Of a stretch of DNA of 64,000 nt, positions 12,972 through 24,260 are shown one piece after another; the stretch's first letter is position 1; each line of letters opens with the position of its first letter. The notes below the pieces were generated by a model that had not been told where the DNA came from, made no database searches, and was given only the letters and a program-made list of their open reading frames with translations. Source of the DNA: Fasciola hepatica (Eukaryota; Platyhelminthes; Trematoda; Plagiorchiida; Fasciolidae); NCBI GenBank assembly GCA_948099385.1, contig CANUEZ040000163.1, forward strand, positions 5,262,001-5,326,000, written 5' to 3'. The translations under genes were made by a program, and so were the position numbers.

Positions 12972-13959
12972 ATGGATCCTGAGACTGTAATCTCCCGTAA
13001 GTATAACGTGTGCTCAGACTTACCCAAGGATTTCTCTGAATTCAGAAAGACGGGATAACTTAAGTTGTCATAACGTGAAGTGACAATGGCTGCGAATTTT
13101 GAATCTGGTATTAAAAGCCAAGTGCCCTTTTACGTCCGTATCAATTTCAACCCGAATCACATAACTGGTAAAAACTTCATAATAATATGAATACTCTTAT
13201 CAATCTCATTGATGAATCATTGTTCATTTAATTTAGTGGTCGTCTATATTATGCCGAATCTTACTTTTCTCTTACACACACATTTCAGAAGACTTTCTCC
13301 GAAAACTTCATGGAATCTTGATCGAGGTACAGACTGCTGTTGATACACTCGCGATTCGACTGATTCACGTGCAAAACCCAAAGGATAAAATGGGTGAAAG
13401 GACAGGACCCTAAACCCGATGCTTTTACCGAATAATACGCGAATTGCTAAACTATCGTCGGATTGTAGACCAATGGACTGGAGAGATTTGTTCTGCAAAT
13501 GAACGGGCAATCGTTTCTGCACTCCATACTCAAGAACTGCAAAGATGGTCAGTCTTTTTCTAACTAATCATACGACAAATTAAATCGACTGGAACCGAAT
13601 CACAGTCTCAGCTCCACCGTCCGCAACAGATTGTCCCTGTGTTGACCTGTGCACTGCTGCTGAAGTGATGATGCTTCTTCACATACTTTGGAATTAGAAC
13701 TATTGTGAAACTACAGATTCTTCCCATGATATTTATAGGTTGCAGACTGTAGATTTTACGTTCTGTGCATTGTGATGTTTGCGGGTTTTTCATTGTATTT
13801 CTGACACATGGTTATGTGAATCATCAGTAAAAATAAGTTGAAGTTCTTTCAGAGGAATTCACCACGTACACGGAAAATTTCAGAGAAGGTCTCAGAGAAG
13901 TGATCAAAATGGTTGAACGGAGACAAGCTAGGAATCCATGTGGAGGCCGAAGATATTGA
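12972..13959 (+). CDS. Complete four-exon gene for a small helical protein, unidentified
   Basis: Exons 12972-12996, 13081-13167, 13289-13393 and 13853-13959 (25, 87, 105 and 107 nt) total 324 nt: 107 codons plus stop. Every junction is phase 1, giving CTG, GAA and GAG. The start is MDPETVIS. Exon 2 contains QVPFYVRINFNPNHI, exon 3 EDFLRKLHGILIEVQTAVD, exon 4 NFREGLREVIKMVERRQ, and the protein ends CGGRRY. There is no signal peptide; the C-terminal two-thirds look helical or coiled-coil, as in small complex subunits, but no family is recognised. An extra exon at 13469-13547 (open, 79 nt) is possible but breaks the phase. The exon 2 acceptor is poor in pyrimidines. ATTAAA at 14051 may serve as the polyadenylation signal. 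Confidence 0.55.
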
Positions 13960-14050
13960 TGGAAGCATTGCGCTAATGAACGACGTGCCGATCAATATCT
14001 ACATCGGTTTGCCATAAACTCTGAAGTGAAACAAGATTCATCGAACGTTT

Positions 14051-14056
14051 ATTAAA
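14051..14056 (+). terminator. Possible variant polyadenylation signal
   Basis: ATTAAA, the common variant, 92 nt after the stop codon of the four-exon gene. Confidence 0.35.
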
Positions 14057-14757
14057 ATCTGGGTGCACACTGCATTAATTGTAATAATCAAATGTATGTC
14101 GATTCATTCTAAAACAATTCTCATTCTTAAGTACAATATATGCTATTGTTGTGTTCATTTTTAAAATATTTTTGGGGAAAATTGTGCAGTGTTAAAGTCT
14201 AATGCTCTTCAGAACCTTTGACAAAACTGGGCAGCACTTCGAATGGTCGGCGAGCTTTCGTCATGGAGATTTTTCCAGTATGTATTTCTTATTAGTCAGT
14301 CAGTATTAAAATTGAAAAAATTGTACACTGATTTGAAATTCACAAATCTGTTCAACAAGGCAAAATGCTCTGAACATGGGGGATGCAACCACATATTCAA
14401 CAAACCTTCGTTGTTCATTACGAATAAAAGGTAGTCATTCTAATGATATGTTCCCTGTCCCATGCATTGCTGATACAAATCACGAAGACAGCTATGCACA
14501 GCTGCCAATTTCCATCGATTTTCTTTACTTTGCCGAAACAGATACCAGCACGATACGACTATGCCTTATTGATGCGACATTTAGATGCGCCTCATTTCAT
14601 TCACATCGTCCACCGTAAAATGCAAAGAGAATCGATTATCTTATACCATCGGGGATAATATTCATCGTGTAATCATGTCCAGTTACTCCCGTTCATTGTG
14701 TGAACATGCTAGCTATATTTTGGTACTCCGTATATGCTACTGCCAAATCACATTTTT

Positions 14758-14792
14758 CAGGCAAGTGAAAGCTCTCATACGTCATTCACGTG
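14758..14792 (+). other. Candidate 35-nt exon
   Basis: Bounded by a good acceptor (CACATTTTTCAG) and a GTAAGA donor and open in one phase only (2 to 1), encoding QVKALIRHSRD. If the donor is not used, the frame stays open to 14938 and encodes WKGENKYVKLHSDQF near its end, so a longer terminal exon is the alternative. It cannot be attached to a neighbouring gene. Confidence 0.35.
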
Positions 14793-15934
14793 ACAGTAAG
14801 ATGCAATCAAAATGTTCTGAGGATCCAGAGTTGCTTTTTATGTTTTCTTGGAAAGGGGAAAATAAATACGTCAAGTTACATTCAGATCAGTTCAGATCGG
14901 CATTTTATGCCAGCTGTGTTATTACCTCACCGGAATAACAAAGACTCCTTCAAGTGCTGCTACGTACCTGATCAATCAACTGTTATCATTAGCGAATAAA
15001 ATGTAACATCTATTTGACTAGTTAGTAATTGGAAATGTGTGTGACCATTTTCCTGAAAGTAATCGATGGGTATCTGCAACTTTGGATAAGCGATAGGATA
15101 TGAGAAAGTTAGAGCAGTTGTGGGCTTGAGAACAGTGTCATGCTTGTCTAGTTGTTGAGGTTTCAGCGTAAAAAACAGCCAGAAACTAGGATTCCAAAGT
15201 ATGAAAATATGAACCTAAAGGAACATAGTTTGTGATACCAAGTTGAGTCGGATTTATTCCTTAGATGTGTTGAGTTATCACCAAGTTAAATAAATGAATA
15301 TGCAAACCTTTTTTGACTTTCCAATGATGGTTATAACCACGGCACATTCACCGAGGCCGCATTGGAACATCTGGAGCGAATGGAAGTTTTCAAGTTCAAT
15401 AAGTGAGAAGCCAAAAAGGTTTCTCGAATATAAACGATGCAGTACTTAACGAGTCCTCATTACGGTTTTCATAGACCAAAAATCCGTAAAGAAAACCACC
15501 ATCAACCACCCTTAGGGTACGACTTTTCTGAAGGTTAATAACTCGATGGGAGACATTCCGAAAGCACAACATTCCAAACTTGTCCATTAAATTTTCATGA
15601 CCAGCACGTACGTTTTTCTGAGATTAGTCAGTATAGATATGAACGATGATCCCCCGAAAGAAAATGAATTCATTCTGCAGGAGTCTCATTCTTACCAGCA
15701 ATGAACATCTGTGTACATACTTACAGCGCTAATATATATTACCCGTAATGAATATTATTATGTTGAACATACTTGTACCGTTGCATTTGAGCTTTTGCTT
15801 CGTATTATGGTTCGCATGCACTACACATCATATAGGCCCTTGGCCTACTAATAATATTGCCTTGAAAATTCTTCGTAAAAGTAGATCAGCCTATTAGATG
15901 GACGAAATTCCCACCATCGTCTAAGTTTCTGAAG

Positions 15935-16169
15935 GTGATTCCGAAGGTATTTCGTGAAGAACAACACACAGCACTTCATTACTTGGCTGTGAGTAGTAGT
16001 TACACAATTATGTTGTTTAAAATAAGTTCTTCAGGATGCATTGATGCTTTTACTGCCAAGGCCAGTTTTACGACAACTGATAGATACACCAACGTGCATA
16101 GGAATCAGGAATTGTTTCCATCAGAAGACATTTCTAAAATTCGTTCCCTTGTTGTCTACAAGTAAATAG
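15935..16169 (+). CDS. Two terminal exons of an unidentified gene
   Basis: Exon 15935-15988 (54 nt) ends at a GTGAGT donor and is open only in phase 0 (VIPKVFREEQHTALHYLA). Exon 16035-16169 follows TTCTTCAG and, read in the required phase 0, gives 44 codons to TAG, including LLLPRPVLRQLIDTPTCIGI. The second exon is also open in phase 1, so the reading depends on the first exon. Upstream exons are missing. The stop is only 14 nt before the ATG of the next predicted gene, which is very tight for eukaryotic genes; either the two belong to one trans-spliced transcript or one model is wrong. Function unknown. Confidence 0.4.
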
Positions 16170-16183
16170 ATCACCTAACCGTC

Positions 16184-16566
16184 ATGCTAACCAGAATGAC
16201 TTCCGTAAGTTCTCACAGTAGACAAAACGTGATATCGGTCCGTGTTTTCAGGGCGTACTCCACAAACCCGTCATCTGCACAGCAGCCTTCTGGTTGAATG
16301 TTAGGAGTAAGTCGTTAGGGTGCATTACAACGACATGTAATGCTGACATAAAGGTGAACCCACACAATCATATGAACGCCAAAACGTTGAGCTTATTTTT
16401 TGAGCTAGCTGAAACCCCACGGATCTTACTCGGCACAATCCTCAGCGCAAAATTCCGCAGAATTTTCGATTTGGACAATAAAACATTCCATAACATTGTA
16501 CGTGAAGAACATACAAATAAATGGTTTTTTGGCAGGAATGATTTGAGAATGAAACTACCCGTCTGA
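16184..16566 (+). CDS. Three-exon small secreted protein candidate
   Basis: Exon 16184-16204 (MLTRMTS) ends at GTAAGT; exon 16252-16306 follows GTTTTCAG and ends at GTAAGT (phase 0 to 1); exon 16409-16566 starts in phase 1 and ends at TGA. The product is about 77 residues. The first two exons give a hydrophobic N-terminus (VICTAAFWLNV) that could be a signal peptide or anchor. The last exon encodes ILLGTILSAKFRRIFDLDNK and ends FGRNDLRMKLPV. The exon 3 acceptor (GAGCTAG after a T run) is acceptable but not strong. No family recognised. Confidence 0.42.
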
Positions 16567-17135
16567 TTTGTGAGTTTATGCGCGAAAATTCCACAAAATA
16601 TTGATCTTGATTGGATCGGTAACTCTTACCGTAGAAGATATTATTTTCTTGCTACATTTCACATTTGATGTCACGATAACCTGAGTACAATTTTATAACA
16701 ACGTAAGATACAGTAGACTATTAGCTATTATCTAAATGATGACTTTGGTGACAGCAGTAGAGAACGAAGCAAATTGTTTGATTGGGAAGAGAACCTCCCA
16801 AAAATTTGAGAACGCTATATGTTACCGTAGTCTATGTCAACAAACCATAAAACAGAAGGAAATTCGAGTTCATAAATGAATTACGAGCAATTTCGCCATA
16901 GTAGAAATTTTGTCTAATATATCATTTTACCGAATGCCGTTTAAAATTTGGATTCAAGGAATGTAAAGACGGCCGATGTTTGAGGTGTTCAGTCTGCAAA
17001 TTCAAAAATATTGAAGCAAAACATAATGCTTATCGAAACACGATCATCCGCTTTCTAGTGAACAAGCCCACCAGAGTTACTTAATCGAGTGTTGAACGAA
17101 AATGTTTAGGAAATCTGAAAATATCAATGTGTGAG

Positions 17136-17650
17136 TTATAGTTTTCCAGATACCATTTGCAAACTAGTTCTGGTAATGTTAAAGAAGCATCGTTCTTTGG
17201 ATGGTAGTGTGATACATGTGGACGAGTGAAGTTCGTTACACTCAAATGTATGACTAGCTGTGCGTGTGGCATTGGTTGGCTTGTTAATCATCCTTCCCCA
17301 CAGACTTATTCTGTGACTTGCATTCGGAGAGCTGAAGGCCCAGTTAAATTCTGAAGCTAGCAACGAGTTTACAATCTTATACTGATTCCTGGATTGCAGT
17401 AAACGTTTTGTCCTTCTCGATGCATGTGAACTTACCCTATTATCACCGTGTAAACTTCGTGGAGATCATCGTTGAGCAACAAACCGATTATACGCACACA
17501 GATATGAATCAGTATCAAGTGGGTGCGTTTCTTCCAAATGTATTGCCAGCGAATTCAAACAAGTGAACAGGCATCCGTAGTACTTTACTACAGCACGTCC
17601 TCTCTTCACGAGCATGGACCCAAAGTAATGAACTCCCGGGACAGTGAAGG
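17136..17650 (-). pseudogene. BEL/Pao integrase core
   Basis: Open stretches read VHYFGSMLVKRGRAVVKYYG, then FTCLNSLAIHLEETHPLDTD, then YNRFVAQR, a stop, LHGDNR, and FNWAFSSPNASHRISLWGRM. They align with the Pao DDE core: the first aspartate region is changed (VHYFG for VDYFG), SDNG has become GDNR, and the GGVWE glutamate region reads SLWGR, so the catalytic Glu is lost. The enzyme is inactive. Confidence 0.82.
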
Positions 17651-17849
17651 GATTTCAGGGCTGAATGCTCATATCAACTGGAAGTGGAGCAATGGCTTGT
17701 CTGTACGGTTGAGAAAACTGCTTCTTACGGTTGAAATAGTCTCGTTGTACCGAATCGGTTTTTTATCTGCCTTCAGTATCTAGCAGCGAGATCTCACGGT
17801 GGAGGTTAGGTGGGCTAGACCTACGTGGTCATTCACCGACATATCAAAT

Positions 17850-18145
17850 GGAGCATGACGAAAAGTCTTGACGGAAAAACGGTGAAGTTTTGTTTAGCTG
17901 ACTATCCTTGGAACTCCATCTTTCACACACAAACCTCAGGACATCCGACCAACCTGCACTCGGAAGCACCCGACTCAAGTTTCGCTCTTGTTAGAGCTCA
18001 TCAGTGGTATTTATCCCCTGTCACACCCAGGGTTTGAGCACTGGCCCTTTCACTTCGAACACGTGTGTTACCATTGTACCACCCCGCTCCCGTCCGGGCT
18101 GATCCGAATCCCCAAGGTGAGCTTGTTCAGATGTCGACCTCTAGG
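17850..18145 (-). mobile_element. SINE-like insert with hammerhead, inside BEL/Pao
   Basis: Between the integrase N-terminal segment (to about 18145) and the resumed zinc-binding and core region (below about 17850) lies sequence with no Pao similarity. On the minus strand it carries a tRNA-like promoter region (GGTACAATGGTAACAC near 18085) followed by a hammerhead ribozyme at 18010-17966. This order matches the schistosome Sm-alpha type of SINE. Exact ends and target-site duplications were not determined. It must be younger than the BEL/Pao copy it interrupts. Confidence 0.55.
17966..18010 (-). ncRNA. Hammerhead ribozyme, intact core
   Basis: On the minus strand: ATACCA, the core CTGATGAG, stem II CTC-TAACAA-GAG, the core CGAAAC, a minimal stem III with TTGA loop, the cleavage triplet GTC (complement of 17974-17972), then GGGTGC. 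All conserved core bases are present. Stem I pairs ATACC with GGGTG imperfectly (A-G mismatch next to the core, one wobble). The very short stem III is typical of type I hammerheads in schistosome SINEs. Predicted cleavage follows the C at 17972. Activity is inferred from the core only. Confidence 0.75.
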
Positions 18146-18626
18146 ACTGCCAGAGATGCCCGACAGTAGAATGTTTCATTTCGACTGACAAACACGAGTT
18201 CTGGAGTCGACCTCGTACGCGTAACACGCCATTCACCAAAAATAGGTTTAGATTACTCAGCGGGCTGGCAACTTTACTGAGAGTCCCTATCTTGCAGTTC
18301 TTTCGATTCAGCTCGGAAGTGCGATCATTTTAGTTGTCGATGAGTTTCATTTCATCATTTCAATGGTTGCTGCTTTCACCTCAATCAGCGTCAGATTTTC
18401 CTTGAGGAGCGTATTCGGTTTCTTTAAAAATTACTTGTAATGCAGCCGATTTTTCTGAGCGCTCGTTATATGAGGACAAGCATGAAAAGCGCGATATCAA
18501 CGTCGGTGTCATCTTAGGTGGCGGACTACCGACAGCGCACAGTGAAAATAGCGTTGTAGTGTAGAAAATGTCTGATATGTCGAATGGCAGTTTTGCCGAT
18601 GTAGACATGAAGTTTAGACCTTGTCT

Positions 18627-18812
18627 CTAGCGTTGGAAATGTGATATTTTGCAGTGAAATATTCCTCGAGAAAACATGCCTGCTGGATTTTTCTTTTGTT
18701 TGATATAGCTGCACTTGTCTAGATGAGATATTTCATGCATCAGTGCGATACGATTGGCAAAGAAGGTGGGAAAACTTTTCGATGTGTTCCGAATGCGTCT
18801 CAATACAACCAA
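18627..18812 (-). pseudogene. BEL/Pao RNase H tail
   Basis: VLRRIRNTSKSFPTFFANRI and NPAGMFSRG correspond to the conserved Pao stretch that ends in NPAD..SRG. The aspartate of NPAD has become glycine. This is a recognisable landmark between RT and integrase and confirms strand and order. Confidence 0.8.
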
Positions 18813-19322
18813 GGAATCTGTCTAGAAAGCACTGGAAAAATCTTGATGAGTATTTCTTTTCGACTCATTCGGGCTACTTCCACTGATGCTAACGTGGGGT
18901 ACTCACAGATCGGATCGGAGCCACTCTGGCCTTTGCAAATACTAGTTAGGATTTTCGTGCTTCCTCTGCCAACTTCGTTGCTACATAAGCTACTGCCCTG
19001 TGCGCGATCCCAGATGCTTCACAAAAGATATGGAGATGAAATTACGAGCTAGTTATAACCTCACACGAGTGAATACGTGGTCGATAGTAAAAGTTCTTCA
19101 GTTCTGGCAACTGCTCCAACCACTTATTCTGCAGCAGCGAATCTTCCACTGCTTTTTTTGTTCCAATCTACCTTACTTACGTACACACAAATTCCGTAGA
19201 GCCACCCTCACGTGCTTTATGACTGCATCCAAAATAGATGATACGTAAAGAAGTGTGTTTCTTCTAACAAATGTTTTTACTATTGGGTGAACATGAAAAC
19301 AAAATTGGTCAGTATCCAGATC

Positions 19323-19670
19323 TCATTTTAAATCAGGGGCTACCGGAGTAGATCCATTATGGCAGGGTAGTTGCACTGCAGATGAGCTCTCGTCCGATTC
19401 TGGTGTTGATCGCATGAAATCACTGGTGTAAATCTCCCATGTAGTCCAATGAAGGCCTTCTTTGCTCAGCATCGACTTTGGTTGTCCTGCGGATCGGATA
19501 GCAGTACTTTCAACTTTGACACTAGTGAGGCAGTCTTCCATATGGAAATACCATTCTGCCGTTTTGAGGAGGTCTGGGTCGTAACTGTCAGCATTATGGC
19601 CGATAGCCCGATTGAGTTCAAAAGGAGTGTAGTTCGGCGAGGATGTTGCTCTCAACAGATGCTCTGTCAT
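19323..19670 (-). pseudogene. BEL/Pao reverse transcriptase, palm region
   Basis: Contains RATSSPNYTPFELNRAIGH followed by LLKTAEWYFHMEDCLTSVK. Intact Pao elements have a YVDD-type box at this position, here FHMEDC: the first catalytic aspartate of the pair is Glu, so the motif is damaged. The following LSKEGLHWTTW and STPESD match the conserved Pao segment after the active site. An in-frame stop and further frameshifts occur below 19323. Confidence 0.82.
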
Positions 19671-21903
19671 TCGATATTATTTCGGGTTGCGGGTGAGGTC
19701 TCCATCTGTCGACTACAAAAATCGTAGACCGTAGCGCTCTTTATCCGGAGCGCGATTAAAAGTCGGCTATAATGGTGATCTTTTCCTGTCAGAATTGCAG
19801 TAGTACTCTTATTGAGGAGTATGTCAAATCTAGCCCTCACAAGAATTGCTCATTAAAGGAATTCCTATCAAGTTTTCTTCCGCAGTCAAGCACCGCTCGC
19901 ACTCTGTGCTGATTGGCCGGATGAACCCAGGGCTGATGAGGTCAGTATCATCAAAGGTTTGTTTTTCCGATCGGCTCTTCTTCGGAGTGTCCTCTTTGTA
20001 ACTATTCGTTCATTGCTTTAGTGTATTTTCTCCGGAGCTCATCCGAGCTGCAAGGGCGTTTACCCGGCTGAGACAAGCATTGTAAAGCATATGCCTTATT
20101 ATTCTGCATAACCACGGAATCAGTTAGCCACGGTAAAGCCAATTCGTAAGACCCGTCTTGAAATCAAACCTCTCTTTTCATAATATTTAGGGCTTAGTGG
20201 TCTTATATAGACATGTCCTCCTACTTTGTTGGTATTTCATCTAAAGACACTTGTTCGTAGAACCTCTTTGACGCTCTTCAAGTTCCGCGATCCCAGAAAA
20301 ATGAGCACCCTTTATTTTGTCGAATTTGACGAAGCCGATCCCATGACCAGCCATATCAGAACTGTATTGACGGCTTCTAATTCGTCCGTGTCACCTAAAA
20401 CTTGGTCTTGTACCCGATGAATCGCTGGCATGTAATCCGATTTCCATGTCCTCGCGCGACGGAAATTGGGTAGAACTCAGGTGCGGCCAGCGAGCTGCCA
20501 ACTGATAGATTGGTACGATACGATTCGCTTGTGACAGGGACTTTTCAGAATACACCTCCTTGAAGAGGCTCACACAATTTGTGTGCTTGGATTCAACGTC
20601 AAATTCTACGTCATTAGCTTGAGACGTAATTTCTTCTGTCAGTGTTGATACAGCTGGATTTTTTTGCACTGCTCTGCCATTCCAAGACGCAACACTTGAA
20701 TTTTGCTAACAAGGTTGAATCGGAACCGTTGTTTGAAAAAGTCTGTGTTGTGCGTTTTGATATTTTGTCGAAAGGTGACTGGAACAATCACCAAGGCAAC
20801 GTTCAGTTTATTATTTTTTTCGTTCTTCGCCACGTGATAACGTATAACTGTAACTTGATTGTTCACTTCCCTTTCTGAGCGCAACAAAACGTCAAATCCT
20901 CCAACCGTACACCCAAGAAGAAATTCGCAACTCCTGGTCCTATGTTTTATGTTCAAGCAACGGAGAAAACATTTCCTCATTTGGACAGTTTCCCGTTTTT
21001 AGTTGAGGTCATAGGCTAAGAACTTTGGGCTTTGATTCGGGTTGCAATTTTCTCCTCAAATCGAACATCGACGCTGATTAGTCACTTATTGGTTCGACTC
21101 CATACGGCATGAAGCAAGCACCTAAAGACGAAGATTCGGCGGTTCCCGTTGAGCAATATTCGTTTACTGTGTGCCAAGCTTAGCTTTCAGTTTGATAGCT
21201 GATTCGCGAAATCTAGCACAGGCAATGTCTACTTTTTTTTTGGATATAATCAGCATGAGAAATTTGAAACATTGGGTTCCCTTGTATCCAATTTATGAAA
21301 GAAGACATAAGTCGCGAGATGCAAGCATTTCGTTTACTCCTAATAAACACGACTGGTTAGTTACCAACGCTCTCCAGCGGAAAACACTATCCCTTGGTGG
21401 TCCAAGTGCAAAAAATGGCCAGATTAAGGATAGCTGACCAGTTAGAGCAAAGATGAGGAAGATTGACCGCTAATGTTAAAGATAACGTGTTCACACCAGA
21501 GTTTAACTACTGAGTAGTTGTTGGTAGCAAAACGCGGAAAACGGAATGACTTGACCAGAGTGGTTTACTCCCAACTATGTTAATTGGAATCAACTGGGTG
21601 ACGTTGAACCGATCATCGGATTCTCCTGAAACGTCAACATTTCAGAACTGGAGTGTCCTGGTCATTCTCATTGACGTGAGGCTAAAGGAGTTGAGTGGCT
21701 ATCAGGGGATATCTGACATTATCTAAATATCGTATGATCGCTTGACTTTCAAGCATCTTCATCCGAACTAGAAATATCTGCACCTGCTACGACGGCCGGT
21801 TTCCACGTTGAGTCACGTAAGCATGTTTCGCGTCTAGGACTTCACGATTGCTTGTACACTAATCCAAACTTTGTTTAGTGTACTGATTTCAGATCAGTAA
21901 GTC

Positions 21904-21905
<2 letters not shown>

Positions 21906-21970
<65 letters not shown>
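21906..21970. repeat. (TA)n tract
   Basis: About 64 bp of pure TA dinucleotides. Confidence 0.95.
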
Positions 21971-24260
21971 TCGTACGTCACTGTTACCACATTCGTTGAA
22001 GCGGAATGGTGGAGGCGATATCCATCGAGCGGTGGAAGTCTAAGGCATAGGCATGAGCTTGAGGCATCATGTCAGGCTAAGCTGCTGATCGCTATCGTGT
22101 ACCATGATTCATCGAGAGATAAATTGCGCGACCAGGTCCGTGTCGGGCATTTGTGAAGCCAAGGCTGGTAAAAGGACCAAGTCCAGTGGTGCTGCCATAC
22201 TTCACTGAAGTACCAGGTCAGATTCCGAAGCAAGTACGGTTCTGGTGTCTAGGTGGATTGAGGTCAAAGACTAGGTTGAACATGCACCATAGAGAAAACT
22301 GATTCGAAGACAATACGTTCCTATGGCACAATTAGGTGGGGTTCTCGGACACCTTATCCGATTTACTGAGAATGACGCTTTGCGGATGGAAAAGTGGTTC
22401 TTCCTAAAACAGACAGCTTTTGGCAGTCACCACATGTTCATTCAATAGTACGGTGCACCATGTTGTGTTCGCTATAATAATCTACAGCCGCGGTAACAAA
22501 TCATTTCTTGTGTTTTCCTTATAAACAACTAAGGAAAGCATTTGCAAAACATTTTTATTGCACAATTGAAGGTGGACGGACCACGGGAAATACTCGGGGC
22601 TATAGATTATGGCTAGGGCCCAGAGTCACAGAATTCCGCGTGCTATTCCGAATTAAGTGCTAAGCCCAATTTTAGACCACAGACAACAAAAATACTCCCT
22701 ATGCGTTGGTTTCAAAAATTCAAAGACGCGGCAATTACGCTGGTTACGACTGCTTGAGCAAGTTCCTTTGACGAATACTCGACAAAAACCGGTCCTAAGG
22801 ACTCATTGCGATGGCTATTGACCGACAACATAGCATCTCGAGACGTCCTTATCCGGTACTGAACTAAGGACCATGGTTGTCTTCAGTGGGTAAAGATTGC
22901 AGCTGTTATTACGTTTTACCGAATTTCAGGCCAGACTAATAGGAATACTATAGTTTATTGAAGCACCATGTGAGTCGTGAACGGAAATATTGAGAAATCC
23001 TAGAGTTCCTATTGCGATTTTTACCGAAATCCATAACAGATTGAAGATATATGTGGAAACAGTCAAAATGTAATGTGTGATTGTAAAGGAGCATGTGTGA
23101 ACCGAACACAAAACACGTAAAAGGGGAGATATTGCAAGGCTGGTCTGCTAAACCCAGCTAGAAGATCGCCGATCGTGAAAAACAATGTACCACAGCCCGA
23201 GTGAGTATTATAAGAAGACTGGATTCGGTTAAACGTTAACTTACGCAGTGATCCAGTATGGACTCATACGATTGCTCCGTACATATCTATGACTTCATGC
23301 TCAAAGCTATTCACCACTTACGTCAAAAATGAAGAAAACTTTTAATACAAAATATTATCGACGGGTTTAAGTTGTACCCTGGGTAGGTGAAACTAGCAGG
23401 TGTTGTCAAAATTTGCTAAGTCAACATTTTCTTCGTAATGAATTCCGCTCCCATGAACTTTACCCAGTATATCACAAGACAACCGAAGTATAAAATTCCA
23501 TGGAACTTGATGTCAGTCATGGTAGTTCTGTAACGATCCTGTCAAGACTGAAAGTATGTTACCTTGGTCACCGTCGTTATTTGGTCTGAAGTTCAAATGT
23601 TCAAAACTAGTTAAACAATAAATATGATTTATAGTTGAACCGACGAGGATGAATTTCACCGTGAGTGGATTTTTCTATAATAAATAAGTCTTGATCCTAC
23701 TAAGAAGGTTTCTTTTTTTCTGGAATGTCTGCCGAGTTTCTGCCTAAGAGAAAAAGCAAAACCGAAGCAAACACATATGGCGAAAACTAGGTTTTGTGAC
23801 AATTCAATGAACAACTCAAAGTGAATGATTGCCTCACCCGAGAAAAAATGTTTGGTTTAGTTTGATTACTTGGCCTGAATTTCATGGTCGTGTGAGCTCG
23901 GCCCGTAAAATATCCCTTTGATTCTCTCCATGTGAAAGAATGCCTTACCAAAAACAAGAAATTTCCGTATCTTTATTATTGTGCTATCCTGTAGAATAAT
24001 TGTTCCTTTATGAACATGTTTCCTCATACTCTGATGAACAGTAACACATTTTTTGCACATTTCGTGTAAAAATCCGTCTTATATCAAGATGCGATGTGCC
24101 AAAAGCGAGCATATTGGACTTGGATAATGACTGTAGCTACTCGGGGATAGAAGTGACAGTCAGAGAGCAATAAATGCTTGATCTGGGAGGGGATGTTGTA
24201 AGAAACTGTGCTGCTGCTTTGCAAATTCGGATGGAGAAGGTTAATCTCCTCAGCCTTCAG
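21971..24260. other. Unassigned stretch upstream of the 24.3 kb gene
   Basis: No supported gene. It may hold 5' exons of the gene at 24261: candidate short exons end at GTGAGT donors near 23211 and 23659, but neither could be chained in phase. Confidence 0.35.

Larger units (their letters stand above)
17080..20990 (-). mobile_element. Degraded BEL/Pao LTR retrotransposon
   Basis: Reading the minus strand downward, domains follow BEL/Pao order: a Gag zinc-knuckle remnant (LRCLNIKHRTRSCEF, about 20960-20900), a protease-RT segment (WPHLSSTQFPSREDMEIGL, about 20490-20400), RT palm (19323-19670), a post-RT segment (DTDQFCFHVHPIVKTFVRR, about 19300-19240), an RNase H tail (18627-18812, FANRIALMH and NPAGMFSRG), the integrase N-terminal region (GVLRVRGRLQNS, about 18220-18180) and the integrase core (17136-17650). 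Many frameshifts and stops. LTRs were not identified; the 5' end would lie above 21 kb. In schistosomes this clade includes the Sinbad element. A SINE-like insert with a hammerhead splits the integrase region. Confidence 0.88.

Noticed and set aside
15340..15402. EAALEHLERMEVFKFN as an exon of the 12972 gene family
   Set aside because: A GTGAGA donor is present, but the acceptor is poor and the phase does not join the next exon.
17830..18237. CATTCACC direct repeat as a target-site duplication for the SINE insert
   Set aside because: BEL/Pao integrase sequence (GVLRVRGRL) continues below 18237 on the minus strand, so the insert must start further in.
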